Source: Treponema sp. (GTDB lineage Bacteria; Spirochaetota; Spirochaetia; Treponematales; Treponemataceae). Taken from it: a DNA stretch of 64,000 nucleotides. The position numbers and the translations under genes were made by a program. The stretch covers positions 1-64,000 of the forward strand of contig NZ_JAILGZ010000006.1 of assembly GCF_024696245.1 (NCBI RefSeq). Reading direction: 5' to 3'. Every line of letters begins with the position of its first letter. The first letter of the stretch is position 1. The notes below the pieces were generated by a model. The model did no database searches. It saw only the letters and a list, made by a program, of their open reading frames with translations, and was not told the DNA's origin. Shown piece after piece: positions 15,712-24,089 of this stretch.

Positions 15712-16965
15712 ATGCTCAAAAAAATTTTTATTTTAATGATGGCATCTGCCGTTCTTAGTATGGGAATCATGTCATGTTCAGATAATGATTCAGATAATTC
15801 TAATGATACAGATCTTGATTCAAAGATCAGTAGCAGCAGCACTTCTTATACTGCTTATTATGGCTCTTATTTTACAGGAAGTGATTCAAGTGACAGTCTT
15901 GTAAGTCTTCTTGTTCTTGAAGATTCAGCTGTAGTTTTCAGCGGTGATACAAGTGTTACATATTCATCTGTATCCTGGACAGAAGAGGATTCTTCCTGGC
16001 TTCTTGAATGCCGCAGTGATTCTTCTGATGCAGATGCAGCTGCCAGTGTAACTTTTACTTCTTCAGATGATGGAGTTACAGCCCTTTATGATGATGTAAG
16101 TCTTACACAGGTAAACATGGAAGCTGTTTCCGGAGAAAATGTATTCTGGGGAATTGATTCTTCTAGTCTTTCTTCTGTTTTCCTTACAGTTACAAGTGCT
16201 GACCTTAATTCTGATGCCAGTGCTTATACAGGAAGTGCAGAAGTAAGTATTCAGACTGCAAGTACAACAACAGAAATCCTTCAGTCTTACAGCGGTACAT
16301 ATTCAGCCACTCCTTCTTCAGAAGAAGCAGATACTTATGTAATGACCCTTACTGACACTGAATCAGGTGAAAGTGTATCACTTACAGTTACCATTGATTC
16401 ATCTGAAGCCCTGTCACTTTCTGCATCAGAAGTAAATGCTGATCTTAAAAAAGTAGAAGGTGAATATACAATCACTGCTTCCCTCAGCTGCTATGTTAAT
16501 GCTATGGGTGGAGTAGAATTTGGAGAAAAGGTTTACAAGGATACATCAATCGTTAAATTTACAGATGGAACTTATTATGCAGATGTAGGTCTTGGAACAG
16601 GGACTGTTACAATTTATACAGTTACTTGTGATGTGTTTGTAGATCCACGTAATTCTGTTCCAGGCTACTACAGCGATGATTCAGTTGTAAGAACTTTCTA
16701 TACAATCAGTGATGAAGGTGAAACTGCAGAACCTCCAAGTACAGATGAAGATGCAGAAAGTGGAGTAAGGTATGTTACATCCATGGTTCTTCCTGTAGAC
16801 ACAGAAACTTCTGAATACAATGTATGGCTTTACATTAATTCAAATGTAATGGGAGTTCAGTTCTGTGACGGTACAGGTTCATCATCATCAAATCACCCTG
16901 ATGAATCCACACCTTATGTAGGTAAGGTTACCCTTGACTGGACAACTCTTGCTGCTGCAGAGTAA
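15712..16965 (+). CDS. Ser/Asp/Thr-rich lipoprotein of unknown function
   Basis: A 417-residue protein with a lipoprotein signal (lipobox MGIMSC, Cys22) and a good AAGGAAG ribosome site. After the Cys comes an SDNDSDNSND spacer, then some 380 residues dominated by serine, threonine and aspartate in short alternating strands, suggesting stacked beta domains on the cell surface or in the periplasm. I recognise no family. It is followed by its own terminator and is likely a single-gene transcript. Composition resembles adhesion or glycan-binding lipoproteins, but nothing proves that. Confidence 0.75.
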   Translation: MLKKIFILMMASAVLSMGIMSCSDNDSDNSNDTDLDSKISSSSTSYTAYYGSYFTGSDSSDSLVSLLVLEDSAVVFSGDTSVTYSSVSWTEEDSSWLLECRSDSSDADAAASVTFTSSDDGVTALYDDVSLTQVNMEAVSGENVFWGIDSSSLSSVFLTVTSADLNSDASAYTGSAEVSIQTASTTTEILQSYSGTYSATPSSEEADTYVMTLTDTESGESVSLTVTIDSSEALSLSASEVNADLKKVEGEYTITASLSCYVNAMGGVEFGEKVYKDTSIVKFTDGTYYADVGLGTGTVTIYTVTCDVFVDPRNSVPGYYSDDSVVRTFYTISDEGETAEPPSTDEDAESGVRYVTSMVLPVDTETSEYNVWLYINSNVMGVQFCDGTGSSSSNHPDESTPYVGKVTLDWTTLAAAE

Positions 16966-17005
16966 AAGGTTTTAATTTAAAAAATATTCTTCAATAAATA
17001 AAAGG

Positions 17006-17068
17006 CTCCGGATTTTAAGGTGAACTGAAGTGTGAAGTGCATCCTGAAATCCGGAGTTTTTCTTTTTT
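17006..17068 (+). terminator. Intrinsic terminator after the lipoprotein gene
   Basis: CTCCGGATTT (17006-17015) pairs perfectly with AAATCCGGAG (17047-17056), followed by TTTTTCTTTTTT. The loop is unusually long at 31 bases. Confidence 0.85.
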
Positions 17069-17107
17069 ATACATTGATATTATTGAGAATCTTTTTTCTT
17101 TGAATTG

Positions 17108-17509
17108 TTATTCTTTTAGTGTAGAACTTATGCAGCTGGAGCTCATATTAATTTTAACTCCTGCTGCAGTATAGGAATCTCCATCAGCAGTATAGTAGGC
17201 AATGTTTTCGTAAACTGTATTTATGGATTTTATGCTTGAAAAATCTGAACACTTTTTCTTCAGGTCCATATTTAAATCCCTGGCTTCGGCACTTGCTGCC
17301 AGACCTTCAAGAAGTCTGAAGTGGTGTTCGTTTCCTGCTGTAATTTTACTTGCGACATTTTCTGTTGTTGAATCCATAAGATGCTGAACTGCTTCTTTTA
17401 CGGTTGCGGTAGACAATTGTCTTGCAATAAGCATAAGGCTTAAGTTTGAAACAATTGCAATTAACAATACAAGAATAGTAAGTTTTAATTTAAGGCTGTG
17501 TAGTTTCAT
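17108..17509 (-). pseudogene. Truncated methyl-accepting chemotaxis protein (N-terminal part only)
   Basis: 133 residues: a helix at 10-30 (LTILVLLIAIVSNLSLMLIA), then the start of a dCache-type sensor domain with AVQHLMDSTTENVASKI and YYTADGDSYTAAGVKINMSS. Full chemoreceptors of this kind are 500-700 residues, with the rest of the dCache domain, a second membrane helix, HAMP and a signalling coiled coil. None of those follow; the frame stops after STLKE and the next 140 bases hold only a terminator. The ribosome site (GGAGAG) survives. It is a decayed receptor gene, unless the fragment is still made as a membrane stub. Confidence 0.7.
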
Positions 17510-17731
17510 TTAAATCTCTCCATTCTGGTCAAATATTTTAATTCACAAAATTCAAAATTAAAGTAAGGCTGTCATATTGATAAAAAAATTATATTTCTTT
17601 TAATTTCAATTAAGATTCAGATTATATTTTCTTGATGCGCTCTCTATGCAAAAGCTCTTTTATCTGACTGTATTAAAGTTAAAAAATAATTTAAGATATA
17701 TTCAATGTTTTAAAGTCATGGAGGAATAAAT

Positions 17732-18202
17732 ATGACTGACAAAAGATTTTTACTTGCTGCTCTTGCCCTTTCTTTAGCCCTTGTTTTTACAGGCTGTAAG
17801 TCTGCCGGATTTGGAGGAAGGTCTTCTTCCAGTTTTGTAAGGATTTCTCAGGTAACCAGTCCCTTTGATGAAAATATTGCCGGCAGGACTGCCTATAATG
17901 TAGATGGAGAGGAAATCCTGATTTTAAATAAAATAGATTTCAATGATGACGATTTTGAAAAAGTTGAACTTCATGAATCTGACGGGGATTATTATTTAAG
18001 CTTTACTTTTACAGAAGATGCCACCCTTCGTTTTGCCCGGTATACTGAAGAACATATTGGTTCAAGGTTTGCCCTTCTTGCAGACAATAAGGTACTTGTA
18101 CATGCAGTAATTGTGGATCCTATTCCTGGTGGTGAACTTTACATTCCTGTAGAAAAAGAAGAGGGCCTCTACATAAGCAGCAGCTTTAAGAGCCGTAAAT
18201 AG
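17732..18202 (+). CDS. Small lipoprotein of unknown function
   Basis: A 156-residue protein with lipoprotein signal (LVFTGC, Cys22) and a GGAGG ribosome site. After a glycine/serine-rich spacer, the rest looks like one compact beta domain with VNGE/VDGEEILILNK and EGLYISSSFKSRK at the end. No family recognised. It has its own terminator and precedes gpmI on the same strand, which has its own promoter. Confidence 0.75.
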   Translation: MTDKRFLLAALALSLALVFTGCKSAGFGGRSSSSFVRISQVTSPFDENIAGRTAYNVDGEEILILNKIDFNDDDFEKVELHESDGDYYLSFTFTEDATLRFARYTEEHIGSRFALLADNKVLVHAVIVDPIPGGELYIPVEKEEGLYISSSFKSRK

Positions 18203-18209
18203 TTCTTTT

Positions 18210-18241
18210 TAAGCCTGGTTTTTATGAGCCGGGCTTTTTTT
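18210..18241 (+). terminator. Intrinsic terminator after the small lipoprotein gene
   Basis: AAGCCTGG and CCGGGCTT form an eight-base stem with one G-T pair, followed by seven T. Confidence 0.8.
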
Positions 18242-18269
18242 AAGCTTATGTAAATATTTCTCATGTAAA

Positions 18270-18298
18270 TTGTAAAAAAATTGCATATTTACTATAAT
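18270..18298 (+). promoter_or_regulatory. Sigma-70 promoter of gpmI
   Basis: TTGTAA (18270-18275), 17-base spacer, and a perfect TATAAT (18293-18298), about 43 bases before the gpmI start. Strong form for a highly expressed gene. Confidence 0.65.
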
Positions 18299-18340
18299 TT
18301 TAGATGTTGAAAATCAGTTAGACTTTCTAGGAGATAAAAA

Positions 18341-20008
18341 ATGGCAGACACAATGCACGCTTTGGAAAAAAATCCAAATTGGAAAGGCAGAAGAGGTCCG
18401 GTCGTTCTTGTAATTATGGACGGTGTCGGATATGGAAAGTATGAAGAAGGAGATGCAGTTAAGGCTTCACGTATGGAATATCTTGACTGGCTTACTGCTA
18501 ACTGTCCTCATACAAAACTTAAGGCACATGGTACTGCTGTAGGTCTTCCTACAGATGACGACATGGGTAACTCAGAAGTTGGTCACAATGCTATGGGTTG
18601 CGGCCGTGTATTTGCTCAGGGTGCCAAACTTGTAGGCGAAAGCATTTCTTCAGGTTCAATGTTCAAGGATGCAACATGGCAGAAGCTTGCTAAAAATGCT
18701 GCAGAAAAAAACACTACAATGCACTTTATCGGTCTTGTTTCTGACGGTAACGTTCATGCTCATATTGATCACCTTAAGGCAATGGTAGCTCAGGCTGCTA
18801 AAGACGGTGTTAAAAAAGTTCGCGTTCATGCCCTTCTTGACGGTCGTGACGTAGATCCTACATCAGCCCTTAATTACATCACTCCACTTGAAGAATATCT
18901 TGCTTCTTTTAAGGACTGTGATTACAGAATCGCTTCCGGTGGTGGACGTATGTATATGACTATGGACCGCTACAATGCAGACTGGTCTATGGTTCAGCGC
19001 GGATGGTATGCTCACGTTCTTGGTGAAGGCCGTATGTTTGAAAGCGCAACTAAAGCAATTGAAACTTACCGTGCAGAAGTTCCTGGCGTTCTTGATCAGG
19101 ATATGCATGAATTTGTAATTGCAGAAAACGGAAAACCTGTTGGAACAATCAATGACGGAGACAGCGTAATTTACTTTAACTTCCGTGGTGACCGTGCCCT
19201 TGAAATCACAAAGGCTTTTGAAACAGCAGCAGATGCAGACTTCCCTTACTTTGACAGAAAGAGAGTACCTGCAGTTGAATATGCCGGAATGATGGAATAC
19301 GACGGAGACGCACATATTCCTGCACAGTACCTTGTTAACCCGCCAAGCATTGACCGCACAATGGGTGAATACCTTACAAAGACTGGTGTAAAACTTCTTG
19401 CAATTTCTGAAACTCAGAAATACGGACACGTTACATACTTCTTTAACGGAAACAAGCAGGGTAAATTTGACGAAAAGCTTGAAGACTACGTTGAAGTTCC
19501 ATCTGATGTTGTTCCATTTGAACAGCGCCCTTGGATGAAGTGTGCAGAAATTGCTGATAAAGTAATCGAAGCAATTAAGAGCGGTAAGTATGATCATATC
19601 CGTCTTAACTTCCCTAACGGTGACATGGTAGGACACACAGGTGTATTTAATGCAGTTGTATGTTCTATGGAAGGTATGGACCTTCAGCTTGGAAGAATCC
19701 GTGATGCAATTAAAGAAGCCGGTGGTATTATGTGTGTAACAGCTGACCACGGTAACTCTGACGATATGTATGAACACGCAAAAGACGGTTCAGTTAAGAA
19801 GGATAAGGAAGGAACACCAAAGGCTAAGACTTCTCACTCCCTTAACCCTGTTCCTGCTATTATCTATGACCCTGAATACAAGGGTGAATACGATAATACT
19901 AAACTTAACGATGGTCTTGGAATCAGCTCATGGCCTGCAACTCTTATGAACCTTATGGGTTACTTTGCACCAACTGATTATGACAAGTCTATTATTAACC
20001 TTAAGTAG
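18341..20008 (+). CDS. gpmI: 2,3-bisphosphoglycerate-independent phosphoglycerate mutase
   Basis: A 555-residue cytoplasmic enzyme that interconverts 3- and 2-phosphoglycerate in glycolysis using two metal ions. Alkaline-phosphatase-fold motifs are clear: VVLVIMDGVGYG (metal Asp), DDDMGNSEVGHNAMG with the phospho-acceptor serine, DGRDVDPTSA, IASGGGRMYMTMDR, NFPNGDMVGHTG and TADHGNSDDM near the C-terminus. It is about 40 residues longer than the common form, as in some clostridial and spirochetal enzymes. Codon use is more biased than in its neighbours, with abundant GGT and CGT codons, consistent with strong expression. It has its own promoter and terminator. Confidence 0.96.
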   Translation: MADTMHALEKNPNWKGRRGPVVLVIMDGVGYGKYEEGDAVKASRMEYLDWLTANCPHTKLKAHGTAVGLPTDDDMGNSEVGHNAMGCGRVFAQGAKLVGESISSGSMFKDATWQKLAKNAAEKNTTMHFIGLVSDGNVHAHIDHLKAMVAQAAKDGVKKVRVHALLDGRDVDPTSALNYITPLEEYLASFKDCDYRIASGGGRMYMTMDRYNADWSMVQRGWYAHVLGEGRMFESATKAIETYRAEVPGVLDQDMHEFVIAENGKPVGTINDGDSVIYFNFRGDRALEITKAFETAADADFPYFDRKRVPAVEYAGMMEYDGDAHIPAQYLVNPPSIDRTMGEYLTKTGVKLLAISETQKYGHVTYFFNGNKQGKFDEKLEDYVEVPSDVVPFEQRPWMKCAEIADKVIEAIKSGKYDHIRLNFPNGDMVGHTGVFNAVVCSMEGMDLQLGRIRDAIKEAGGIMCVTADHGNSDDMYEHAKDGSVKKDKEGTPKAKTSHSLNPVPAIIYDPEYKGEYDNTKLNDGLGISSWPATLMNLMGYFAPTDYDKSIINLK

Positions 20009-20025
20009 TATTACTTCTTAAAGTA

Positions 20026-20064
20026 AAAGACCACGGCTTTTTTAAGGCTGTGGTCTTTTTTTTT
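20026..20064 (+). terminator. Intrinsic terminator after gpmI
   Basis: AAAGACCACGGC pairs with GCTGTGGTCTTT (one G-T), followed by a long T-run. No minus-strand gene ends here; the leftward GH94 gene stops at 20091. Confidence 0.9.
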
Positions 20065-20090
20065 GCTTAAATATTTTATTACAAAAACAA

Positions 20091-22502
20091 CTACATTATG
20101 ATTTTTACTTCTGTTTTGTCCGTGAGTTTTTCTTCCGGAATAAAGTTGTCATAATATTTCTCACCATTCACATAGAATTCAGAAATACCTGATTCATTAC
20201 CTTCAGGATTTTCTACACTTATAAAAAGCCTTTTTCCCCTGAAAGATTTTTCCACAGTAAAACTCTTCCATTCAGACGGAACTGCAGGTTGTATAATGAT
20301 TCCGTCTATAACCGGTCTTATGCCAAGTATTCCTTCAACACAGGCTGTCATTACAGTAGATGCTGTTCCTGTAAGCCAGTGAACATGGGAGCGTCCAAAG
20401 TGGGGGCTGTCTTTACCTTCCGTAAACTGTCCGTAGCAGAAAGGTTCCATTTTTCTTATTTCTGCTTTATCGTTCCATGCAGCAGGGGCATTTTCCATAA
20501 AGTATCTCCAGGCACTGTTACCCTTTCCCCTTAGGCTTTCTGCAAGAATAAGCCATCCCTGGGTCTGAGAAAATATTCCTGCATTTTCTTTAGTGCCGCA
20601 GTTGTAGATAACCGCAAGGGCTCCATCAAAGGCATGGGAGTGGTAGGGTGGATTCATCAGCATTGCACCATATTCAGTGTTAAGAAGTTTTTCTACATTC
20701 TTCATGGCCTTATTAGCCTGACTTTCATCAGCAAGCCCTGAAATAACAGCCCAGCTTTGAGGATTAAGCCACATGGAAGCTTCCTTATCATTACGCTTTC
20801 CTATAACTTCACCTTTTTCTGTAAAGCCTCTTATGAATCTGTCTTTGTCCCAGCACAAATCATTGATTCTTTTTTTAAGGGCTTCCTGTGCCTTTTCAAG
20901 ATAAAGAAGGTATTCATAGTCATCCTTTATTTTTGCAAATATTTTCATGACAGTCATTGCATAATAAAACTGCATTGCTACAAAAGTTGATTCACCTTCA
21001 GCTCCCAGTCTTAAGCAGTCATTCCAGTCAGCGTACAAGCCTGCGGGTAAATCATGAGGACCAAGATGTTCTTCAGAAAAGTTAATAGCTCTTTTGAGAT
21101 GTTCATAAACACTTGCCTGATCTCTGTTTGCAAATGGAATTACTTCGTCAAGAAATTTTATATCTCCAATTTCAGTAATGTACTTGTATACAGTAGGGAA
21201 GAGCCAGAGGGCGTCATCTGCACGGTAAGCTGGATGACCTGTTTCTTTGACATAAGAAGGATCATCCGGGGTGTTTTCATGTCCGGCCTTATGGGTAAAC
21301 TTTACCAGAGGAAGTCCTGCTCCATTATCTACCTGGGCTGAAAGCATAAAGGAAATTTTTTCTTTAGCCATTTGTGGACTAAGGTGAATGATTCCCTGAA
21401 TATCCTGAACTGTATCCCTGTAGCCGTAACCGTTTCTTAAGCCGCAGTAAACAAAGGATGCAGCCCTGGACCAGATAAAAGTCATAAAACAGTTGTAAGG
21501 GTTCCAGATATTTACCATGGAATTAAATACTTTGTCTGGTGTGTTTACTTTTAGATTATTAAATTTGCTGTGCCACCATTCCTTTAATTCATTTAACTGG
21601 GATTCAACTGTAAGCTGAGTGTTTTTATATCCTTCTATAATTTTATCTGCTTCTTTTGCATATTTCATTCCAACTATAAAGGCAATGGTTTTTGTCTCTT
21701 CCGGCTTTAGCTCTATATCTGTAGAAAGGGCACCGCAGGAGTTTTCGTTATAGGAAGAAATATTGTGCAGGTCTCCGTTTTCTACACCGGCAGGATTATT
21801 ATAACTTCTGTATTTTCCTAAAAAAGATTCCTTATCACCGCACCATGAAGAAACTTTTGCTCCTGCAAGACCAAAGAATCTTTCGGTTTCAATTTTATTA
21901 TCTACAGGTCTTGATTTTTCTATGTCAGAAAGATTTCCGTGAATCTGCTGTATCACTTTGTTATTTTCAAAAAGGGTTCTTGAAATAAAAAGGGAATACT
22001 GAAGGTTAACCTGATCCTGTTCATAGTTAGAATTATTTGTAAACTCTGCATAGCCTGTTACTGTAAGACTGCGTTTTTTATTGCTGCAGTTTTTTATAGT
22101 TAAGGCCCATACTTCATGAGTGGAGTCTAAAGGAACATAATAAGCTGCCTTAGCCTGAATCCCCGAATAGAAGCTTTTAAAAGTTGTATAGCCTGTACCA
22201 TGACGGCATTCATTTTTATATTCATTAAGATTTTTTCCTACAGGCTGCCAGGATGTAGACCAGTAATCTTTGCTTTCATTATCCCTTATGTAAATGTATC
22301 TGCCGGGGGTGTCACTGCCGTTAAATATGTAACGCAGTATTCTTCCATTTGCTCCGGATTTTACAAAACTGTATCCCCCTGCGTTGTTAGAGATAATTGC
22401 TCCGTATTCTGGTGAGCCAAGATAGTTTGCCCAGGGTGCAGGAGTATCTGGTTTTGTTATTACATATTCTTTATTTTCATCATCAAAAAATCCGTACTGC
22501 AT
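20091..22502 (-). CDS. GH94 glycoside phosphorylase, probably cellobiose/cellodextrin type
   Basis: An 803-residue cytoplasmic enzyme. The GH94 layout is visible: N-terminal beta-sandwich starting YGFFDDENKEYVITKPDTP, then an (alpha/alpha)6 barrel with WSRAASF, GYGYRDTVQDIQG, YRADDALWLFPTV and the catalytic motif ADWNDCLRLG (general acid near Asp495), and a late HWLTGTASTV block. Such enzymes split a beta-linked disaccharide with phosphate to give sugar-1-phosphate, saving ATP. GLPLVKFTHKAGHE resembles cellobiose phosphorylases, while the N-terminus also resembles chitobiose enzymes, so the substrate is open. A strong AAGGAGG ribosome site lies 5 bases before the start, with a complementary CCTCCT upstream. 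Confidence 0.88.
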   Translation of the reverse strand: MQYGFFDDENKEYVITKPDTPAPWANYLGSPEYGAIISNNAGGYSFVKSGANGRILRYIFNGSDTPGRYIYIRDNESKDYWSTSWQPVGKNLNEYKNECRHGTGYTTFKSFYSGIQAKAAYYVPLDSTHEVWALTIKNCSNKKRSLTVTGYAEFTNNSNYEQDQVNLQYSLFISRTLFENNKVIQQIHGNLSDIEKSRPVDNKIETERFFGLAGAKVSSWCGDKESFLGKYRSYNNPAGVENGDLHNISSYNENSCGALSTDIELKPEETKTIAFIVGMKYAKEADKIIEGYKNTQLTVESQLNELKEWWHSKFNNLKVNTPDKVFNSMVNIWNPYNCFMTFIWSRAASFVYCGLRNGYGYRDTVQDIQGIIHLSPQMAKEKISFMLSAQVDNGAGLPLVKFTHKAGHENTPDDPSYVKETGHPAYRADDALWLFPTVYKYITEIGDIKFLDEVIPFANRDQASVYEHLKRAINFSEEHLGPHDLPAGLYADWNDCLRLGAEGESTFVAMQFYYAMTVMKIFAKIKDDYEYLLYLEKAQEALKKRINDLCWDKDRFIRGFTEKGEVIGKRNDKEASMWLNPQSWAVISGLADESQANKAMKNVEKLLNTEYGAMLMNPPYHSHAFDGALAVIYNCGTKENAGIFSQTQGWLILAESLRGKGNSAWRYFMENAPAAWNDKAEIRKMEPFCYGQFTEGKDSPHFGRSHVHWLTGTASTVMTACVEGILGIRPVIDGIIIQPAVPSEWKSFTVEKSFRGKRLFISVENPEGNESGISEFYVNGEKYYDNFIPEEKLTDKTEVKIIM

Positions 22503-22507
22503 AATGT

Positions 22508-22540
22508 CCTCCTTATAGTTCTGCTTATTTTAAGAGGAGG
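22508..22540 (-). promoter_or_regulatory. Ribosome site of the GH94 gene with an upstream complementary sequence
   Basis: On the minus strand CCTCCT (22540-22535) can pair with AGGAGG (22513-22508), the core of the ribosome site, across a 21-base loop. This would be a simple way to hide the site in the leader. Seen only as sequence complementarity. Confidence 0.4.
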
Positions 22541-22583
22541 GGGGATTATTTTCGTAACAGATTCTTGCTGAAAATATCAAAAA

Positions 22584-23531
22584 TCAGTTATTTATTTTTA
22601 TATCGATAATTACAAGTTCGGGATTATTAAGTATTCGTGGAATTCCAGGACACTGGTAGGAAAGTCCCCTGCTTACGATAAAAGTAACCTGACCTTCTGT
22701 TAAAGCCTTGTCATTTTTATCTTTTATTAAATTATTATCTGAATCAAAATCATAACGGCCTCCGGCAAACTCTGGAAAAAGTCCCTGCATAGGAGCATAA
22801 AGTCCGTTTATTCCAGGGAATCTCCACTGACCTCCGTGGGCATGGCCTGACAGAATCAGGTCAAATTTATAAGGGCCTTTAAGATAGCTGTATATGTATT
22901 CAGGTCTGTGGGCAAGTAAAATGGAACACAGGGTATCCTTACCCTTAAGTTTTTCTGCCTGACTGCAAACAGAGTCAATTCTTTTTTCATAGGCAGTTTT
23001 GTTTTCGTATATTTTTTCACGGTGGTAAATGTCCAGGTCTGCAAAGGGATCCTGTAAACCTGCAAGTATTATTTCTTTTCCTTTAACATTAATTTTTACA
23101 GCCTGGTCTCTTAAAATTATTCCTCCATATTCTTCAATGATATAAGAGTATTCATCATTGTGATAATTATAATATTCATGGTTGCCGTTTATGTAGTAAA
23201 AGGGGCAGAGTTCCTTTATTCCTTTAAGAAGAATGCGGACATTGTCTATTGGTTTAATGCCGGGACGGTCAAAGTCAAAGGTATCACCGGTAAAAACAAT
23301 AAGGTCTGGCTTTGCTTCCCTGATTTTATTCAGAAGCTTTTCTTCGTTTTTGCCAAAGTCATTACTGTGAAAGTCTGATACCTGAACAATTCTTAGCCCG
23401 GAATCTTTTTCTTCTGAAGTATTGTTTACCGGGCTTTTTATAGTATAGGCCGGTGTGTGAATGGATCTGCAGGAAGATAAGGTAAGGCAGATAAAAGTAA
23501 ATGCAAAAAAAATAAAGGACTTAACTTTCAT
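22584..23531 (-). CDS. Lipoprotein metallophosphoesterase
   Basis: A 315-residue protein with a lipoprotein signal (lipobox LSSC, Cys21). The calcineurin-like metal motifs are all present in order: VSDFHSNDFG, FTGDTFDFDRP, INGNHEYY, LLAHRPEY and LSGHAHGGQW. The closest architecture is the YaeI/YkuE-type phosphodiesterases that act on lipid-linked substrates. With the lipid anchor it should work at the outer face of the inner membrane. It is leftward and upstream of nothing obvious; the GH94 gene starts 82 bases downstream of its stop. Substrate not known. Confidence 0.88.
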   Translation of the reverse strand: MKVKSFIFFAFTFICLTLSSCRSIHTPAYTIKSPVNNTSEEKDSGLRIVQVSDFHSNDFGKNEEKLLNKIREAKPDLIVFTGDTFDFDRPGIKPIDNVRILLKGIKELCPFYYINGNHEYYNYHNDEYSYIIEEYGGIILRDQAVKINVKGKEIILAGLQDPFADLDIYHREKIYENKTAYEKRIDSVCSQAEKLKGKDTLCSILLAHRPEYIYSYLKGPYKFDLILSGHAHGGQWRFPGINGLYAPMQGLFPEFAGGRYDFDSDNNLIKDKNDKALTEGQVTFIVSRGLSYQCPGIPRILNNPELVIIDIKINN

Positions 23532-23582
23532 ATAAATAATTATACAGGAGCCTTGTTTTTTTTAGAAGAATAAATATTAGAT

Positions 23583-24032
23583 TCAGTCAGCTTCAAGAGG
23601 CTTTCTTTCACAGTATTTTTTTACTTCTTCATTAATTTCTTCAGTCGGATGAACCTGGCCGCAGTTAATTCCAGGACACTTTTGTCCCTGTTTATTCCAG
23701 CTTTCTTTATCTTTTATAATTTCAGGCCAGAAGGGGTAGGTACTGCATTGAAGGGGACGAGCTATATAACACTGACAGCCACCCTTGCCCTGACAGAGAC
23801 TCTGATCCCAGAAGATGCAGTCACCTTTCTGCAGTGTTTTTAGTATAAGCCAGTTTTTTCCCTGGTTATCTTCAATGCTGCGGCAGTAAACTTTTTTAAA
23901 CTGCTCTTCCTTAAGTTCTGCCCATTTACAGAGCCTGTCTAAATCATCTTGAGAAAGTCTTACAACACCGCCTTCAAAACGGCAGCACCAGGAACATTGC
24001 TGACAGGAAAATTTAATATCTTCGTTAATCAT
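23583..24032 (-). CDS. YkgJ-family cysteine-cluster protein
   Basis: A 149-residue soluble protein with the YkgJ cysteine pattern: CQQCSWCCRFEGGVVRLS near the N-terminus, then CIFWD, CQCYIARPLQCSTYPFWPE and a final KCPGINCG. These cysteines likely bind zinc or an iron-sulfur cluster. The family is widespread and its function is unclear. The gene lies 51 bases before the phosphoesterase gene and is separated from pgi by a terminator. Confidence 0.85.
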   Translation of the reverse strand: MINEDIKFSCQQCSWCCRFEGGVVRLSQDDLDRLCKWAELKEEQFKKVYCRSIEDNQGKNWLILKTLQKGDCIFWDQSLCQGKGGCQCYIARPLQCSTYPFWPEIIKDKESWNKQGQKCPGINCGQVHPTEEINEEVKKYCERKPLEAD

Positions 24033-24038
24033 GATTTT

Positions 24039-24081
24039 AAAAAGAAAAAGGGACTGCCCCCAAAGTATTAAGGACAGTCCC
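24039..24081 (-). terminator. Intrinsic terminator after pgi
   Basis: GGGACTG (24050-24056) and CAGTCCC (24075-24081) form a stem; on the minus strand a T-rich run (complement of 24039-24049) follows. It lies between the pgi stop and the YkgJ-family start. Confidence 0.8.
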
Positions 24082-24089
24082 GCTTTTAT

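Noticed and set aside
18249..18276. TGTAAA hexamers upstream of gpmI that resemble Pho boxes
   Set aside because: Orientation is opposite to the gene and spacing is not 11 bases; the region is explained by an AT-rich promoter.
18863..19777. A 304-codon open frame on the minus strand inside gpmI
   Set aside because: It is antisense to a clearly coding, highly codon-biased gene; its composition (Cys, Phe, Asn rich) is typical of a shadow frame.
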